From Pristionchus mayeri (taxonomy: Eukaryota > Nematoda > Chromadorea > Rhabditida > Neodiplogasteridae): 64,000 nucleotides of DNA. Position 1 is the stretch's first letter. Each line of letters starts with the position of its first letter. Below are positions 1 through 12,063 of the stretch, in pieces. Where the stretch lies: the NCBI GenBank assembly GCA_036245805.1, contig BTRK01000001.1, positions 11,470,001 through 11,534,000 of the forward strand, given 5' to 3'. The notes under the pieces are model-generated. The model did not search any database. It was given only the letters and a program-made list of their open reading frames with translations, and was not told the DNA's origin. The position numbers and the translations under genes were made by a program.

Positions 1-1110
1 ATGTCATTATTTTCTTTTCTAGTTCGAGAAACCAAACCACCGTCTTTTTCGTTTCCACTCTCAAACCACGGTCGAAAGAGCGTGTATAATGCGGTTGCAG
101 TTGTGCCGTTTCTAGAACTATTTTTGTTTGTTTTTTTCTTTATCAACTTTGTCAGTAATCCATTGAGTAGGCGTGATGATTAAGCTAATTCTTAGAAGAT
201 AGATCTATGTCATTTTAAATCCCATGGGAAAGGAGAGCCATTATCAGTATGCTGATTAAGCTTCTCCTTGTTATGAGAATGAATGAATGATGGGATAATT
301 TTACACGGGATGTCCAATTAGTGATAATTCATTCATGTGTATGAGGTTGAAGGACTTCGTTAGTGGTTTCCGGGTTCGAAGAGTGGAAAAGGTAAAGGTA
401 AAAGATGGGTCTCGTCATCGAGACTCTGTTCAAGGGATATCACTGCCAAGTAGTACAGTCAAGTAGCACATGACAAAATGAATAATAATAACTTTTTGAA
501 TGAATGAGAGGTAACAAATCGTTGTCATCTTCGAGACTTTACTGCTAGGCCACAATGGAGTCAACTAGTACGTGACAAAATGAATGTGAGGGAGTCTATT
601 GAATATGAAGACTGACGTGGGAGTCCGTATTCACCCATGCTTACTTTCTATGACTAGAGTGTTCCCACCATGCGTGTTAGACCAGAAAAACAGAGGGCAC
701 TGATAAGGTATGAAATGACTGTGAAGGGAACATTTAGGGTAACATAAATTGCTAGAAATTGTGTAGAAAAGGATAAATTATGCAATCATGTTAACTCCCC
801 TTTTCAATAACGTTGGTCACAATGCATTGGAGTCACAAATCTTGATCGTTGATCACTTATTTTTTTAATATTTTATCCGGATAAGCGTGGAATTTCAGGG
901 GCGCAACTTCTGTGACGTTGACTATACTATAATTCCGCATTCGAAGTTCATCCTAGAATGGACTCCGGTAAAGATCGAAATGAGACCAACGTATCGTACT
1001 ATCTCTCTTTTCCGAATTCGTCCAAAAAAATCAACAAGTGTTCGTTCACCTCTAGCCCACCCCAAAGATGAAATCAAGCCGCGCTCGTTTACATGATCCA
1101 CGGATTTCGC
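1..1110. other. Intergenic, no gene seen
   Basis: No exon chain, RNA gene or family motif is visible. Short open frames here have no supporting splice sites or protein-like composition. Confidence 0.6.
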
Positions 1111-1256
1111 GGCACTAGGTCGGATGATAACCAAAAAAAGAACCATTCTGTAGAACTTTCACAGTAGGTTCCCGTGTTAAAAATGAGTCTGTGAAAGTTC
1201 TAAAGAAAGGTCCATTTGTGGTTATCATCCAGTAGGTTATCATCCGACCTAGTGCC
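1111..1256. repeat. Short inverted-repeat element (MITE), GGCACTAGGTCGG ends
   Basis: The ends are inverted copies of GGCACTAGGTCGGATGAT, and a second inner pair (GAACTTTCACA) continues the stem, so nearly the whole 146 bases can fold back. A related element lies at 45303-45391, and a lone end lies at about 24887-24908 in the 3' part of phospholipase-like gene D. It has no coding capacity and is probably a non-autonomous DNA transposon. Confidence 0.75.
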
Positions 1257-3266
1257 CATTTTGCATCTCTAACGAGACGAAACCACAACATTAACCACAT
1301 TCAAGAAAAAAATGATATCGACATCGTTGTTTCGTCCTCAAAAAGTTGGTCCAATTTTGCGCATCAGACATATTGACTCGCCATAACTTTCGATTCACAT
1401 TACTAGAGTTCGTATTTCGGGTCACCGTATCTTCATTTTACACACACTCTCGACATGAGTGTGACATGAATGGCGAGAGTGTGTGTAGAATGAAGAGACC
1501 GCGGTTTCATTTCTCGAACACTACACATTACTCATCTCTACTTCCAGTATTTCGCAAATGGCTTGGATCTCATAAGCGTATGCTATTTTCGTGCAGAATT
1601 TGCGCGGCAAACGGGCTCTCAACTACAGAAAATCGCGTTGCGCAACAGTTTGCAATGCGCAAATACCGGCATGACCGATCTATGAATGAGTGAATCACCG
1701 ACTGGTCGTGGCCAAAACACTAGTCTAGACAGTTCAAAGCATACCTCTCATTGTTAGGCAATTTCACTACTGAAATCCAACAGTTCTATCTTATCATCGA
1801 ACAGCGGATTATATTAGTCCGTTCTTTCCCATTTAGGTAATCATTTAAATCATAACGAGTGCAAACACAACATTCATCATAATTATTTTGACTTACGCTT
1901 GACTCCTACTATCGATGGTGTTCCATTGTTCTGTTCAGCGCTTCTCGATAACTGTGATGCGGCGCACTAAGAAACATTGAAACAAACGCACAAACATCTC
2001 GTCTATGTCCGATTAGATGAATCATCGTTCGTGGCCAAAGCGAACACTTAGTTTGCTGTGGAGCTTCTCAGAAAAACTTTCGTAACTGTGTTCGTGAGAC
2101 ATGTTCTGATACAATGTGATTGCGATCGTGGCTAGAGAGATTTTACTTATTTGCCCCCCCCCCAAACATCGCTTTTTGAAATCTGTAAGGTAGCAAATCA
2201 CTTCAAAAGCATTTGGACGCAGAAAATAAATCCGATCCGATCAGATGGAAGAAAGTCTACGTGCAGATTTGCACGAGTATCATAACTGTGAAATCTGCAG
2301 AGAATATGTGTAAGCTACATCACAGCTTATTGAGGTACATAGGTTGCGAAAATCCGATCAGATTGCCTACGTGTGGACTTGCAGGAAAAGTGCTCAAAGA
2401 GTGACGTGAAATCCGCATGAAATCCTTGCAAGATACACGAGCCCTTTAGCATGGATAACGTGATTGTACCACACTTGGTTAACTGCACAGAGACGAAAAA
2501 GGAGTAGATGAAATCGGAATGGAAACTATTCATTCTACATGACAGCTTATTGAGGGTTGAAATAGTGCCAAATTTGGGAGCATCGCACACATGCGATTGA
2601 ATAAAAATATATACGAAGTTAAAAGGTCAGCGTGTCTCGAGTCACCTAAGATCCGTGCACCCGACACTGTTTCAATGCTCAGATGGTTGGAGTTGATATG
2701 CAAATGCGGCGACCTAGCCGATAGCGTTTAGATATCCACGAACGAGAGAGCGTGGGAAAAGAAGAGAGCGCAGCAGATTATGGACACATCTCGTGCGGTG
2801 TTATCTGATTGTGACCATTTACGATTAGTCCCTGAATTTCATAATACCCTCGGGCATTCCTTCTCTTGAACATTTTACGGGGATTCTCTGGAATTCCCTC
2901 ACAGGAGATTCAACTCGATGTCTGAACGTGAACTATGGAAGCGATCACTAATGTTGAGGAATGGTCTGACTCTCTCCAAACCACACGCTCTCTCGTCCAT
3001 CAGACTCTGCGAGAGAGTGGGTGATATGGAGAGACTGGCTCTTAACGTTGTCTCTTCTAGGAATGACTTATACAAAAATCGTGCCTTAATTCTGCGTGTC
3101 TATGTCACCAATGTAACTCCCCCCTCTCTTAAGAGAATGTAGATGTTTGCTTTGGATTTTGAAATTCCTAGAGTGTGAAATTCGGGATGGTGATTCCTCA
3201 TTCCCATAACTCTTCCAACACTGCGCTAAAATGATTTCAATGTCTGAAACTAATTTAAGATTCCCA
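1257..3266. other. Intergenic with small local repeats
   Basis: No gene is seen. Between about 2.2 and 2.57 kb there are two diverged copies of short blocks (CCGATCAGAT..., and CAGCTTATTGAGG at about 2322 and 2545), suggesting an old local tandem duplication. A run of ten C bases lies at about 2154-2163. Confidence 0.5.
1430..1499. repeat. Dispersed hairpin repeat, copy 1
   Basis: CTTCATTTTACACACACTC is followed by its near-complement, GAGAGTGTGTGTAGAATGAAG. It is one of about ten such hairpins in the window sharing the CTCTTCATTCTACACACTCTC stem. No coding role is seen. Confidence 0.7.
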
Positions 3267-3820
3267 GAAATTCGGGGGGTAGGACATTTGCGCAACGGAC
3301 ATTTGCGCAACGGAGCGCCGTTCGATGGGAAGTTAAGCTAGCAACATGGGATTTGTATCATTGTAGCTAGTGTGTGCTACTCTACAATTACATATAAAAA
3401 TCTCCTTCCCAGGCGATCATGAATTTTAATCGTCACCAACGACCAGGGGGTCATGGTCCAAAATTGTGAATTTGAGCTGAAATTCATGGGTAGATAAACA
3501 CAGAGTACCGGGACCAATTGAGATTCAAGTGCCTCTGTACCCAATGTATCCCGGTAACATTGGTGTATATCTGTTTCGTCATTTGGTGTTTATCTAATCA
3601 TGGTTTTTTACTTAAATTCATAATTTTGGACCACGACCTCCTGGTCGTTGGTGACGAGTGAAATTCATGATCGTCTGGCAATGAGATTTTTATATGTAAT
3701 TGTAGAGTATCACACACTAGTTACAATGAAACTACTCCCAAGTTTTAACTCCAACTAGTCATCCAACAGCGCTCCGTTGCGCAAATATCCGTTGCGCAAA
3801 TGTCCTACCCCCGAAATTCG
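3267..3820. mobile_element. Fold-back DNA element with 8-base target duplication
   Basis: The element at 3275-3812 begins GGGGGTAGGACATTTGCGC and ends with the inverted sequence. It is flanked on both sides by GAAATTCG, an 8-base direct repeat that looks like a target-site duplication. The terminal repeat contains two tandem copies of ACATTTGCGCAACGG. The arms run inward for about 200 bases around a short centre. There is no transposase. An 8-base duplication is typical of hAT-type transposition, so this may be a non-autonomous hAT-like element; that assignment is inference. Confidence 0.8.
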
Positions 3821-3865
3821 AGCTCTGGAAAACGACCAGAACTGCGTGCTTGTGCCTCGCTTTTG

Positions 3866-3965
3866 AGTTCGAGAAACGATACCACGCTCTCTTCATTCTA
3901 CACACTCTCTAGACCGGTCGATGGGCGAGAGAGTGTGTTGAATGAAGAGAGCTTTCTCGAAACTA
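3866..3965. repeat. Dispersed hairpin repeat, copy 2 (best preserved)
   Basis: A near-perfect hairpin: CTCTTCATTCTACACACTCTC, then a centre with GACCGGTCGA, then the inverted arm GAGAGAGTGTGTTGAATGAAGAG. Outside the shared stem the flanks also pair (GAGAAACGAT / CTTTCTCGAAAC), so the palindrome extends into local sequence. Confidence 0.75.
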
Positions 3966-4939
3966 TACCTCGCTTATGATGTGCTATTTTCGACGTTGTT
4001 AGACACCCTCATGTTCAATGCTCTCTGCAATACGCAGCTCCAACGATACAAATGATGATAAGCTTTCCACATAATTGAACTCTAGCGAGCACGAGGGCCG
4101 TACGTGGATGTGCTCTATTGTTGAAAAAAATGGGGATTTAGGCCGCTTGGGGGCTAGAGATCACAGTCGTCATGGAGTGCTTACAGGAGTTCGAACATCG
4201 TCATTGTACAACTCTGTCACACAACTGGTCATTCAAACCTCGAATTTTGCTTTGCAGGAGTTAATGTGGAGATAAAAATCAGCGCACAGATCAAAACTTT
4301 ATCTACTTTTCCACCAGAATCTTCAACAACAATCGAATATCTTCTGTGATTTGCATGACACTGCTGCTACTGCAGGATCCTTTATTCCAGAATAGATTAT
4401 GTCCTCGAAATCTTCGAGGCGGTTTTTTTTTCAATTCGGGAAACAGCTAATGATGTTATACTTGGAGAATCCCATCCAATTCTCTCTTAACTCTTGGAAA
4501 GCACGCTCTCGTCATGCTGAACACTCTGTACAGTTTAATCCATGTTGATCCCTCTAGAACCCAAAAGAGTTCGAAATTCACGGAAGTGCGAGGTTGCGTG
4601 GGTCAGAGATCTCGCTCGCCATGTGTTACTTCGCCATTCCAGTATTTTTTTAAAGTTTTTTTTCTCTGCCCTCCCGTCCTTCGATGGTGTAGAGAGTACA
4701 CAAAATGAAGGGACGATTACCCATTTCGAATCATATTATGAACTGGGGCGTTTAACATGGATTAACCTGTAAGGGCTGCTCATAACGATGTTTTCGCACT
4801 GCCCGAGAGTGAAGAGGGAAATGGAAGGGATGTTTCTAGTAATATCGTCAGTTGTTTCCACTCTTGAGGAGAATACATTGGATAGAGGAGAAAGATATTC
4901 GGCGAACAAAATATTTGATGACCTCAGGCAAAAAGATTT
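3966..4939. other. Intergenic, no gene seen
   Basis: No convincing exon, RNA or repeat structure is seen between the hairpin and the tRNA gene. Confidence 0.5.
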
Positions 4940-5012
4940 CGACCCTGGCAGGACTCGAACCTGCAATCTTCGGATCCGAAGTCCGACGCCTTATCCATTA
5001 GGCCACAAGGCC
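4940..5012 (-). tRNA. tRNA-Arg (anticodon TCG)
   Basis: Read on the minus strand, the sequence folds as a 73-base tRNA. The acceptor stem is GGCCTTG paired with CAGGGTC (two G-U pairs), followed by the D arm, an anticodon stem TCGGA/TCCGA with loop CTTCGGA (anticodon TCG, reading CGA arginine codons), and a T arm GGTTCGAGTCC. Box A and box B type promoter sequences are present. No intron is seen. The D and anticodon arms match the general tRNA-Arg(TCG) pattern of animals. Confidence 0.9.
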
Positions 5013-5231
5013 GGGTGGTAAGAAATCTTTAGAGCATGCTCTAGTGTACTTCCAATATTTAGTTTTTCCCTCGCTCACACGCTAGCTCATAGTTATTCCA
5101 TGATAGTGCATGCACAATTTGAGGAGAAGGATTGTAACGACGGGAACCGACACTAGAGTTTCACAATAAGGTTTGCGTAACACGAGAAAGGGTATAGCAC
5201 AATAGCGTTTGTACGAAGATCACCACCACCC

Positions 5232-5311
5232 GGCCTTGTGGCCTAATGGACTTCGGATAAGGCGTCGGACTTCGGATCCGAAGATTGCAGGTTCGAGTCC
5301 TGCCAGGGTCG
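5232..5311 (+). tRNA. tRNA-Arg(TCG) copy with 7-base D-loop insertion, probably a pseudogene
   Basis: This copy is base-for-base the same as the tRNA at 4940-5012, but on the other strand and with seven extra bases, CTTCGGA, after TAATGGA in the D loop. The inserted heptamer equals the anticodon loop of the same molecule. The enlarged D loop would disturb the elbow of the tRNA, so it is probably not functional, although all stems remain pairable. The two copies form an inverted pair about 220 bases apart. Confidence 0.8.
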
Positions 5312-5598
5312 AAATATTTTGTCGCAAAACATTATGTTGTAAGATTTTAGCATTTGAATGCGCAACAAAAAATAACAGAAAATGTTTTCCTCGATAGTGA
5401 AATGGCGATCCTGTAACTGCTGAAACAAGTATTGTTGCACGTTGCATTTCTTAGTTAATATTTGTGATTTTTTCTTTAATTACACGAACACACCTTGCTT
5501 GTATTATTTTTTTGTGATGTGCATCAGCCAGACCAGATCAGATTGCTCAAAGAAATTTCTGAAAGATATAAATAATGGGTGAAACGTACTTCAAATTA

Positions 5599-6807
5599 TT
5601 GGGGTGTCCGGAAAGTTCGTATAATTTTTTGTTTTTATTTTTTATTCAATGCTTTACAATTCTCAGTGACCAATGTATGCCCCCTTCTTTCTCACTACCT
5701 CCCTCCTGCGATTGGGCAGGGTCTCGATTCCTCTCTTTCAGAATGCGGGTTTCTTCGAGACCGCCCAGTTCACGAAATCCCTCACAACTTCATCTCGATT
5801 CTTGAACTTCTTTCCTTTGCAGAAGTCAGAGAGAGAGCGGAAGCAGTGGTAGTCGCATGGGGAGAGATCCGGGGAATACGGTGGATGGAGAATCCTATCG
5901 ATCTTCAGCTCGTCCATTTTCTTCTGGGTCATCTTCGCTCAATGTGGGCGAGCATTGTCCATCAGAAGAAGAATTTTGCTCGCGACATCTTCTAGTTGTT
6001 CAGAGAAGAGGTCGGCATTGATGCTGGTGCCAGGGGCGAGGATCTCCCAGTAGATGGGACCGAGCACTGAGAAGAAGAAGCAGAGGAGCTCCTTCTTTCC
6101 GTGCTCTTCCTTCTTCGGGACGGGCGTGGGCTTCTCATCTGCATCCACCCATTGCAGCCTCCTCACAGGGTTATCGTACGTGATCCACTTATCATCTGTA
6201 TCGATGATGGAATTGACCCATCGAAGATTGGATCTACGATGGAGTAATTCCCGACAGACTTGAACACGATTTTTCAGCTGTTCGGGGGAGAGGTCATGGG
6301 GAATCACTTGTGGGAGTTTCGGCTTCTTCCCAGATCGATGGAGGATATCGGACACCGTTCTGGGAGTACCAGTATCCTTCTTCAACTCATGCACACTGGC
6401 CATGGGCTTGCGCTTCAGTGTGCGGAGAACGAGAGGCTGATCGAGGGAGGGAGGACGTCCAGAGCGGGGTTGATCATCGATTCCAAACTTCCCTTTCTTG
6501 AAGCGGGAGAACCACTTATAGCAGAAGGGTATGGAGGGGGCGTCAGCTCCTTCCGACTGGGCCAGGGCAGAGTGGGCCTCCTTCACGGATCGGCCAAGAC
6601 GGTAGTAATGAAGTAAAACTGCTCGGAGGTAGAGATGGGGGTCCATCACAAGAATCAATGTAGCAACTAGGAGACTGATTAAATCCTCTCACTACTCAAC
6701 GTCAGAATGATGCAATACATTGTTGACAAACAGATTGCGCAATCACTGCATTTGATGGCGAACTGACTTTTTTCCGAAGCATTATACGAAATTTCCGGAC
6801 ACCCCAA
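5599..6807 (-). mobile_element. Mariner-family transposon copy
   Basis: The terminal inverted repeats TTGGGGTGTCCGGAAAGTTC / inverted GGAAATTTCCGGACACCCCAA lie at both ends and are flanked by TA dinucleotides (5597-5598 and 6808-6809), the target used by mariner elements. The 1.2 kb length is normal for mariner. A minus-strand transposase frame fills the interior. Confidence 0.92.
5738..6658 (-). pseudogene. Mariner transposase with one in-frame stop
   Basis: Cut-and-paste transposase frame, about 306 codons including the stop; mariner transposases are about 340 residues. The N-terminal helix-turn-helix region is followed by the catalytic D,D34D triad: the first Asp in the TDDKWITYDN region, the second in MDNARPH, the third in SPDLSPCDYH with 34 positions between the last two. 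A TGA at 5939-5941, directly after NARPH, interrupts the frame; the reading frame is the same on both sides and no other break is seen. The clean frame suggests recent loss of activity. The C-terminal end after position 5738 may be slightly truncated. Confidence 0.88.
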
Positions 6808-6809
6808 TA

Positions 6810-8012
6810 GTTAGCCGTCCACAATAAATTATGTAGTTAGAAAGGTTTTGTGCGAAATTACGAGGTGGATGCATCAGCACAGCATGCTCGGCATTGATCG
6901 ATGGTCGGGACGTTTTTTTTTCCGAATGAACAAGCATGGTTGTGTGCAATGGCCATCTGGACTCGATTGTACAAAGAAATGTTTGTGATGTTTCAATGAG
7001 GCATGAAACATGCAGTATTTACCAGTTGCTATAATTACTAGCTATGATGATGAATAGTTTTTTTTTCTTTTTTTTAGGAGCATTCTATTGATAATGTGAA
7101 CACTATTGTGCGATAAATATTCACCCCGCAAATATAATAATATGTATAGTTGATTATCAGGTATAGATTCATGTGTTACCACAATTCAAATCTTGGATTA
7201 AAAAGAACCGAACAACAAAGTGTGCCCACGGTCTTGCACGAGCGTACGTTAGCAAAGTCAAGGTGCGCCAAGAACTCATTCGCATTTCAGTCTCTTTTGT
7301 ATTCACTTCCCTCTAACTTCAAAGGCACTCGCTCCGCCAAATGTCACCTTTGTGTATCATGCAGCTACAGACAAACAATGAACTAACTTTCACAACAATA
7401 TCCACACATTTCGAGCAAATACCGATGCACATCATCACATTCGATGTTCACATGACGTATTTTCATTCCTTGGTTCACAACCCGGTGGTTTTGTCCATCC
7501 CTCTTTCCTCCAACTTCAAAGGCACTCGCTCCGACAAATGCCAACCTCCTCTCTCCCCTCCCCTCAACAATTATTGCATAGTGATAATCGCATTTGCACG
7601 CGTTGCTCTTTCACATTTCTATCGACATGAGTTGTGAGTTTGTCCTCTCTTCTGATTTGCCTCACGTGTCCATGCTGATTCTAGAATAATAACGACTTTC
7701 AATGCGTTGCTATTGTCTACGAAGCTTCGATCTTGTTCGTTATGTCTTTTCGAGCTAGATGTATGATCTTTCGCTCCATTTCTGGTCATTCCTCCTCTCG
7801 TCTTTCTCTTCCCACTTGTAGACATCTGCTAATGGCGTTGTTTTGCAAGCAAATTTACTGCTGGAACTATGCCAGATGCATAGTATTCATCTCGCACTCT
7901 CTAACAGATCGATCGGCGATAGATTATGGGGAACAAAGATATATTGGACAATTTCGCAATACAACTCTCTATCGCGCAAGTCGATCTCCGAGAGGATGAA
8001 TGTATAGTAACC
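6810..8012. other. Intergenic with a duplicated 40-base block
   Basis: No gene is seen. A block reading AACTTCAAAGGCACTCGCTC occurs twice (about 7315 and 7511) in similar pyrimidine-rich surroundings, indicating a local duplication of about 200 bases. Confidence 0.45.
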
Positions 8013-8201
8013 GATACTTTGGCACTTCTTCGATATTTGGCCCACCCCCCCCCCCCACCTTCCTCTCCTTCCTCACTCATTTCTAGGTATATCTCCCTGA
8101 TTTTCGGTCACGACCCCACTTCTATGGGGAGGGAATGAGAAATGATAAAGGAGCGGGGGGGGGGGGGTGGGCGGGCCAAATATCGAAGAAGTTCCGATAA
8201 T
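8013..8201. repeat. Short inverted-repeat element with poly-C / poly-G arms
   Basis: The ends carry ACTTCTTCGATATTTGGCCC and its inverted partner, each followed inward by a homopolymer tract (C run at about 8047-8060, G run at about 8155-8168). The two tracts can pair with each other, giving an unusually GC-stable hairpin. It looks like a MITE; no coding capacity. Confidence 0.7.
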
Positions 8202-10059
8202 TTCAAGTGATTCATGGAAGACACTCATAATCTTAAAAAAAAATCATGAGGTGGATATCCAATTTATCATCGATTGATTATCTCTACCAGTCATTTTGGC
8301 ACCATGCGATAAATCTCGCTAATCTTATCAACGGTATCAGAGGCGCGCGCGCTCATTTTTCATTGTCCACGTGTCTACTCCCCTCTCTTCTCATCGCTCG
8401 GTCTCAAATCCTTCAATCGAGAACTTTTACCACTGACGTGGTGCTATTTTTCGCACAAGCTTGCACTTGTATTTTCTCGAATCGCCTGAGCCATGTTTAC
8501 TTCTCGTTTCCGCGCTTTTCTCCACTTCTTCTCTACCTTCTGACTCTCTTGCTCTCTTTATTTCCCTCTCTCTCTATCTCTCTATCTCTCTCACTATTTC
8601 TTTCGACTACTCTCCTTCTCCCCCCTTTTCCTCTTCCTTCTCCGCGTTTTCAGTGCTTTTTGTGTGTATACACGCGTCTTGCCATTTGTCATCCCCCGAG
8701 TGACCACTACGGCCGGTGAACTGTTGCCTTTTCTTGCTTTCCTTGTCTTGTTTCCGCACTCGAACTTTCCGAATAGGATATTCTTACAGACGTAGACGAA
8801 CAAAGTATATTATTATGAGTGCTCACTTTCTCACTTGTTCCATGTGTCATTGCCGAGTGCCTATATTATGCCCAAAAATGTCGCCTTTTTCTGCTTTCCT
8901 GGCCGAAGTAGCAGTTTCAGTATGTAAAGCGAACCGAATGCTGACTTTATTCATAATATATTATCCTTATTTCAAATAGATTTCGAAATTCGATTAAGCG
9001 TTTTCACCCCACACACTCTCGAAACCGCTCGAGTGGTATGATATTGTAGAAGTGAAGAATACCAGAATCTCGAACTGTAGTATCAAGGGAGCATGAAGTG
9101 ATAACTAGGGAAAGTTGCGTCAGATTGTTTGTTTATTCTCTATCTTTCCGTATTTTCCGTCCGCGAGCACAGACCCCGTGCACTATTCTTCTTCTTCTCT
9201 ATTTCATGCAAACCAGCTGGTTGTTTCCGAATCCGCAAAATATTTTAAAGACGTTAAAACATGGATATGTTTAACGGGCTTCAGCGAATTGCCGATGTTT
9301 TAGATTTGTTTAATGATAGTAATTTTGTTTGTCAAACGAAACCAAGATACAATTGAGAAAATAGTTCATTGACCTTTTCGATATCATGGTGAAACATATC
9401 CAAGCAATGCGAAATTTGATTGACTGCTGAAGCCTTTTATTTAGTTTTTATGGTTGCGAATACGTTTGTTGCTCTCGAGGAGAACGCGTACAGATGGAAT
9501 AGCACCGCATTCTGACTCTCTTGATTCTGAGTGAACGTTTGGATGGCGGCGTAGTATTCAGAATCAAGACAGAAATAGTATTCAGAATATACTTTCGAAA
9601 CCACTCCGAGGGTGTATGCAGAAGTTGGGCGACGAAAAATGAGAGAGGGAGATAGTGCTTGTCGCAGTCTATTCAAAATCGCTAATCTTTTAATTCATTT
9701 GGCTGTTTTTAGTTCAAACGGCTGTCCAACTGGCATTCAACATGCAGCTCGCCAGTAGATTTGAGAGCAATATGAAGCACACTTCAATTTTTAGGGAATA
9801 CGAGGGCAATATTTGAAATTAGAAATTGATTCTTGCAATTCGTTAGTTTACATTGCAAAGTGGTAGACTACAGTGATATCTACCTTCCTTCGATAGTTCG
9901 AATTATTTTCTTCAAAAAACAGAGGTGGTGCAACATCGTTGGCGCGAGCGTACCATGATATTGCGTCACCCTTTGAACTTATGAATCATTCAAAACGATA
10001 TCAATCACTAGGAAATTCTGATGATTCGATTGCTAATTTCTGATGTCTAGGCGCTTCTC
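8202..10059. other. Intergenic, pyrimidine-rich patch, no gene seen
   Basis: A long CT-rich stretch (about 8500-8660) gives artefactual low-complexity open frames in both directions. A degenerate hairpin with CACACACTCTCGAAACCG lies at about 9009. No exon chain is visible. Confidence 0.5.
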
Positions 10060-11345
10060 TTGCGTCATTTTGTTATCACGGATCTCCTGTAAAAAATGCA
10101 GGAAAAAGAAACCACTTTGCGACAGAAAAATATTTTGGGTCATGAATTTCGCTGAAATCAGAAAAACTGACCAAAGTGAGGACGGCGAACACGCCTATCA
10201 ACTTCATTTTTCAAAATTTGCATATCTTGACCTACCACTTTGGAGGGCTGTATTTCTGTCCATTTTCGACCTACAGCGACCGCATGTTTTCCAATCGATG
10301 CGTATTTGTGTGCTATACAAATAAGTTAGCCAAGCCTAAGCGCAGAAATTACGTCTTCATATTGTTTTGCTCCAAAAACAAATTTACCGATGCTGATCGA
10401 CCTTTCATAGTGAAAAACTCTCGATTTTTATATCTGATTCGGATTCCCCACCCCGAAATTGAGGTACGTACATAGTTCGTTTCTCCTGTCAGGTTTCATA
10501 CCGCTACTCAGTAGGGTGAACCTGGACTTGTTTTAATTTTTGGATGAAAACACGTCTCGGATAATATCTCACCTCTAATTTATGCAAATGAATATACCAG
10601 TGGTATCGGAAGGTAGCTATCGATGTGCTCTACAATAATGACTTAGGGGTCCAATACGTTAAATTTAGCCGTTCTCGAGATACGACGCGACACCTAATCC
10701 GGTGGAGAGCTGTGGGGGAAAAAGAGTGTGGACCTTGTGACAAGGTTTTCATCTCGAGAACGGTCAAATTTAAAGTAATGGACCACTGAGTCATTATTGT
10801 AGAGCACATCGATAGCTACCTTCTGATACCACTGGTATATTCATTTGCATAAATTAGAGGTGAGATATTATCCGAGACGTGTTTTCATCCAAAAATTAAA
10901 ACAAGTTCAGGTTCACCCTACTGAGTAGCGGTATGAAACCTGACAGGAGAAACGAACTATGTACGTACCTCAATTTCGGGGTGGGGAATTCGAATCAAAT
11001 AAAAAAAATCGAGAGTTTTTCACTATGGAAGGTCGATTAGCATCGGTAAATTTGTTTTTGGAGCAAAACAATATGAAGACGTAATTTCTGCGCTTAGGCT
11101 TGGCTAACTTATTTGTATAGCACACAAATACGCATCGATTGTCGCTCTAGGTCGAAAATAGACCGAAATACAGCCCTCCAAAGTGGTAGGTCAAGATATG
11201 CAAATTTTGAAAAACGAAGTTGATAGGCGTGTTCGCCGTCCTCACTTTAGTCAGTATTTCTGATTTCAGCGAAATTCATGACCCAAAATATTTTTCTGTC
11301 ACATCGCTTCCTGCATTATTACAGGAGATCCTTGTTATATTGTGG
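10060..11345. repeat. 1.3 kb palindrome
   Basis: Two arms of about 580 bases (about 10070-10650 and 10760-11340) are inverted copies with scattered differences, around a centre of about 110 bases. Landmarks are GGATCTCCTGTA at the outer left and TACAGGAGATCC at the outer right, and CAGTGGTATCGGAAGGTAGC / GCTACCTTCTGATACC near the centre. No transposase is seen. The long frame at 10043-10475 lies within one arm and is not supported by splice sites. Confidence 0.85.
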
Positions 11346-12063
11346 CGCGCGCTATTTGTGAAATCTTTCCAAGATGGATAAGCAATATGATTCATACCAT
11401 TTCTCCACTACTCCACTGTTAATTTGCAAGGGAGGCGGAGATTAGGCGGTATTTTCTATCCGTTCTCCATTCGTTCTAATGCAATCGGAAAACCAGTGAG
11501 CTGTTGTGTTTCACTTCACCCATAATTAGCCAATAAATTTCATTGGAATAATTTCGTTGTGTGTCGCAATCCTATAATACCCTCATATCTACTCGTTGAT
11601 CCATCCTATCCAAAAAAATTACGCCCTTCTTTTCCAGAAGAGACAAACATACCCTCGTGTCTTTGTTTCACAAGTTCTCTAGAACGGTCGACTGATGAGA
11701 ATGTGAAATGAATAGGCGAAAGCCGTTTATCGAACGAGAGAGAAGGGTTGAAAATCAATGATTCATTCGTTGTACCTTCTACCTTATCGCTTTCTAGAGC
11801 CCTTGGGCCTTATCGCTCCTCCTCCTCTAAATTCGTCCACCCGAGATCAATTGATGCAAAGTTTTCGCTCAGATTACCTTAGCACGATAGAAAGCATCAT
11901 CGACCAATAGTTACTATTAACCTCAGTGATATCAATGATCTTGCTCGCTTTAAGATGATATTGCTCGTTTATATTTCATGTTTACTGAGAACGACTTCAA
12001 GCTTTGAGCTGACATTTTCAACTTGAAAGTAATTACAGCGATCATATCAATCGTGCATTCTAG
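11346..12063. other. Region upstream of MOCOS
   Basis: It should contain the promoter and possibly a short 5' exon of MOCOS, but neither can be defined. A degenerate hairpin (AGAACGGTCGACTGATGAG) lies near 11690. Confidence 0.4.

Noticed and set aside
5579..6616. Plus-strand frames over the mariner element
   Set aside because: They are antisense to the transposase.
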